Below are positions 63,554 through 64,000 of a stretch of DNA of 64,000 nt, one piece after another. The stretch is from Anaerohabitans sp964387285 (GTDB taxonomy: Bacteria > Zhuqueibacterota > Zhuqueibacteria > Residuimicrobiales > Residuimicrobiaceae): contig CAYLWO010000020.1 in the NCBI GenBank assembly GCA_964387285.1, positions 4,184 through 68,183 on the forward strand, in the 5' to 3' direction. Within the stretch, counting starts at the first letter, position 1. Each line of letters opens with the position of its first letter. Below the pieces are notes generated by a model, which was given only the letters and a program-made list of their open reading frames with translations, did no database searches and was not told the origin of the DNA. A program made the position numbers and the translations under genes.

Positions 63554-63586
63554 AACCTTGCGAAGGTTTCCAACCTTCGCAAGGTT
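63554..63586. repeat. palindromic repeat AACCTTGCGAAGGTT, copy 3
   Basis: AACCTTGCGAAGGTT, TCC, AACCTTCGCAAGGTT, between the ino1 start and the panD stop. Same family as 11965-11997 and 55501-55531. Confidence 0.85.
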
Positions 63587-63625
63587 GTTTTTCGAGCACA
63601 TATCGTTCAATTTGGAAATACATTT

Positions 63626-63979
63626 TTATTCAGTTTGTATTCTGTTGGCCGCATCCACATGAACAACGCGCACCCGCCAATTCGCCAGTTCTTCTTCGCC
63701 GGCCAAAGCGTTGGCGATAACGATGATCAGATCGCCCTTTTGCGCCCAGCGCGCCAGAGCGCCGTTAACAATCACCTGGCCGCTGTTCCGTTCGCCCGGT
63801 ATGATATAGGTTTCGGCGCGATGGCCGTTATTGATATTAAGCACCTGCACCTGCTCGTACGGCCGCATATCCGCCGCTTCCATCAATGCCTGATCCAGTG
63901 TCAGGCTGCCTTCATAATGCAGGCGCGTATCCGTGACGGTGGCGCGGTGAATCTTGGCGCGGCACATGAATCGCAACAT
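63626..63979 (-). CDS. panD: aspartate 1-decarboxylase
   Basis: 117 residues; makes beta-alanine from aspartate for pantothenate. The self-cleavage site lies in HYEGSLTLD, exactly between Gly24 and Ser25, so the pyruvoyl group forms on Ser25. Lys9 (RAKIHRATVT) and Tyr58-type region (AETYIIPG) are conserved, and NGALARWAQKGD contributes to the active site. The start at 63979 gives the normal family N-terminus. Its promoter region lies at the window edge. Confidence 0.96.
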   Translation of the reverse strand: MLRFMCRAKIHRATVTDTRLHYEGSLTLDQALMEAADMRPYEQVQVLNINNGHRAETYIIPGERNSGQVIVNGALARWAQKGDLIIVIANALAGEEELANWRVRVVHVDAANRIQTE

Positions 63980-64000
63980 GGATGATTCATCCTTTATTGT

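Overview
The window (64 kb, one 100-N scaffold gap at 54771-54870) looks like part of a metagenome-assembled or draft genome of a free-living, Gram-negative, heterotrophic bacterium of the FCB superphylum (candidate phylum KSB1, Calditrichota or Ignavibacteria-like). The best clue is the secreted protein at 36399-38681, which ends in a type IX secretion sorting domain (LGQNYPNPFNPQT). RND efflux, many signal-peptide hydrolases, zinc-dependent proteases and the many palindromic intergenic repeats fit this. The placement is an inference from gene content; there is no rRNA or tRNA here. No CRISPR array, prophage or classical IS transposase was seen.

Layout. 1-6750: glutamate synthase (running off the left edge), HtpG with a tiny zinc-ribbon gene just upstream, and a membrane-anchored metallophosphoesterase. 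6933-10371: a serine-biosynthesis string, DUF1015-serA-serC, with a dispersed repeat inserted between serA and serC. 10398-17274: a run on the minus strand of secreted or membrane proteases and hydrolases (Ste24-like M48, ComEC-type metallo-beta-lactamase fold, Xaa-Pro aminopeptidase, M28 peptidase). 17429-22348: a tetR-adaptor-RND pump operon with a likely operator. 22482-27895: an orphan tandem jelly-roll protein, then a tight ppk2-acyltransferase-histidine kinase-response regulator string. 28160-30739: yhbY, a lipase and a CNNM/CorC-type protein. 30843-35913: HAD phosphatase, radical SAM, and an M16 protease pair. 36399-44507: the T9SS cargo protein, and facing it an acyltransferase, SLOG/DprA-like, cysteine-desulfurase-like and GH9 gene string. 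44887-52975: ferritin, AspT/YidE-type transporter, rhodanese plus MauE/DoxX pair, PHP phosphoesterase, and a GxGYxYP-uxaE pair for uronate use. 53040-55530: an accessory patch with lower GC, a gene broken by an in-frame TAG, an exact 350-bp direct repeat and the assembly gap. 55540-63979: ppdK, a C-terminal processing protease, tmk, a MATE exporter, inositol-phosphate synthase and panD.

Together the genes describe central nitrogen, serine, pantothenate and C3 metabolism mixed with polysaccharide breakdown (GH9, uronate epimerase, amino-sugar acyltransferases) and envelope proteolysis. The least explained parts are the two operons that combine HGSNAT-like acyltransferases with unrelated partners, the DUF1015 gene beside serA/serC, the repeat families (one a clean 151-bp element with 17-bp terminal inverted repeats) and the broken gene next to the scaffold gap. 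Several small genes absent from long-ORF lists are proposed; only the zinc-ribbon gene at 5331-5492 is well supported.
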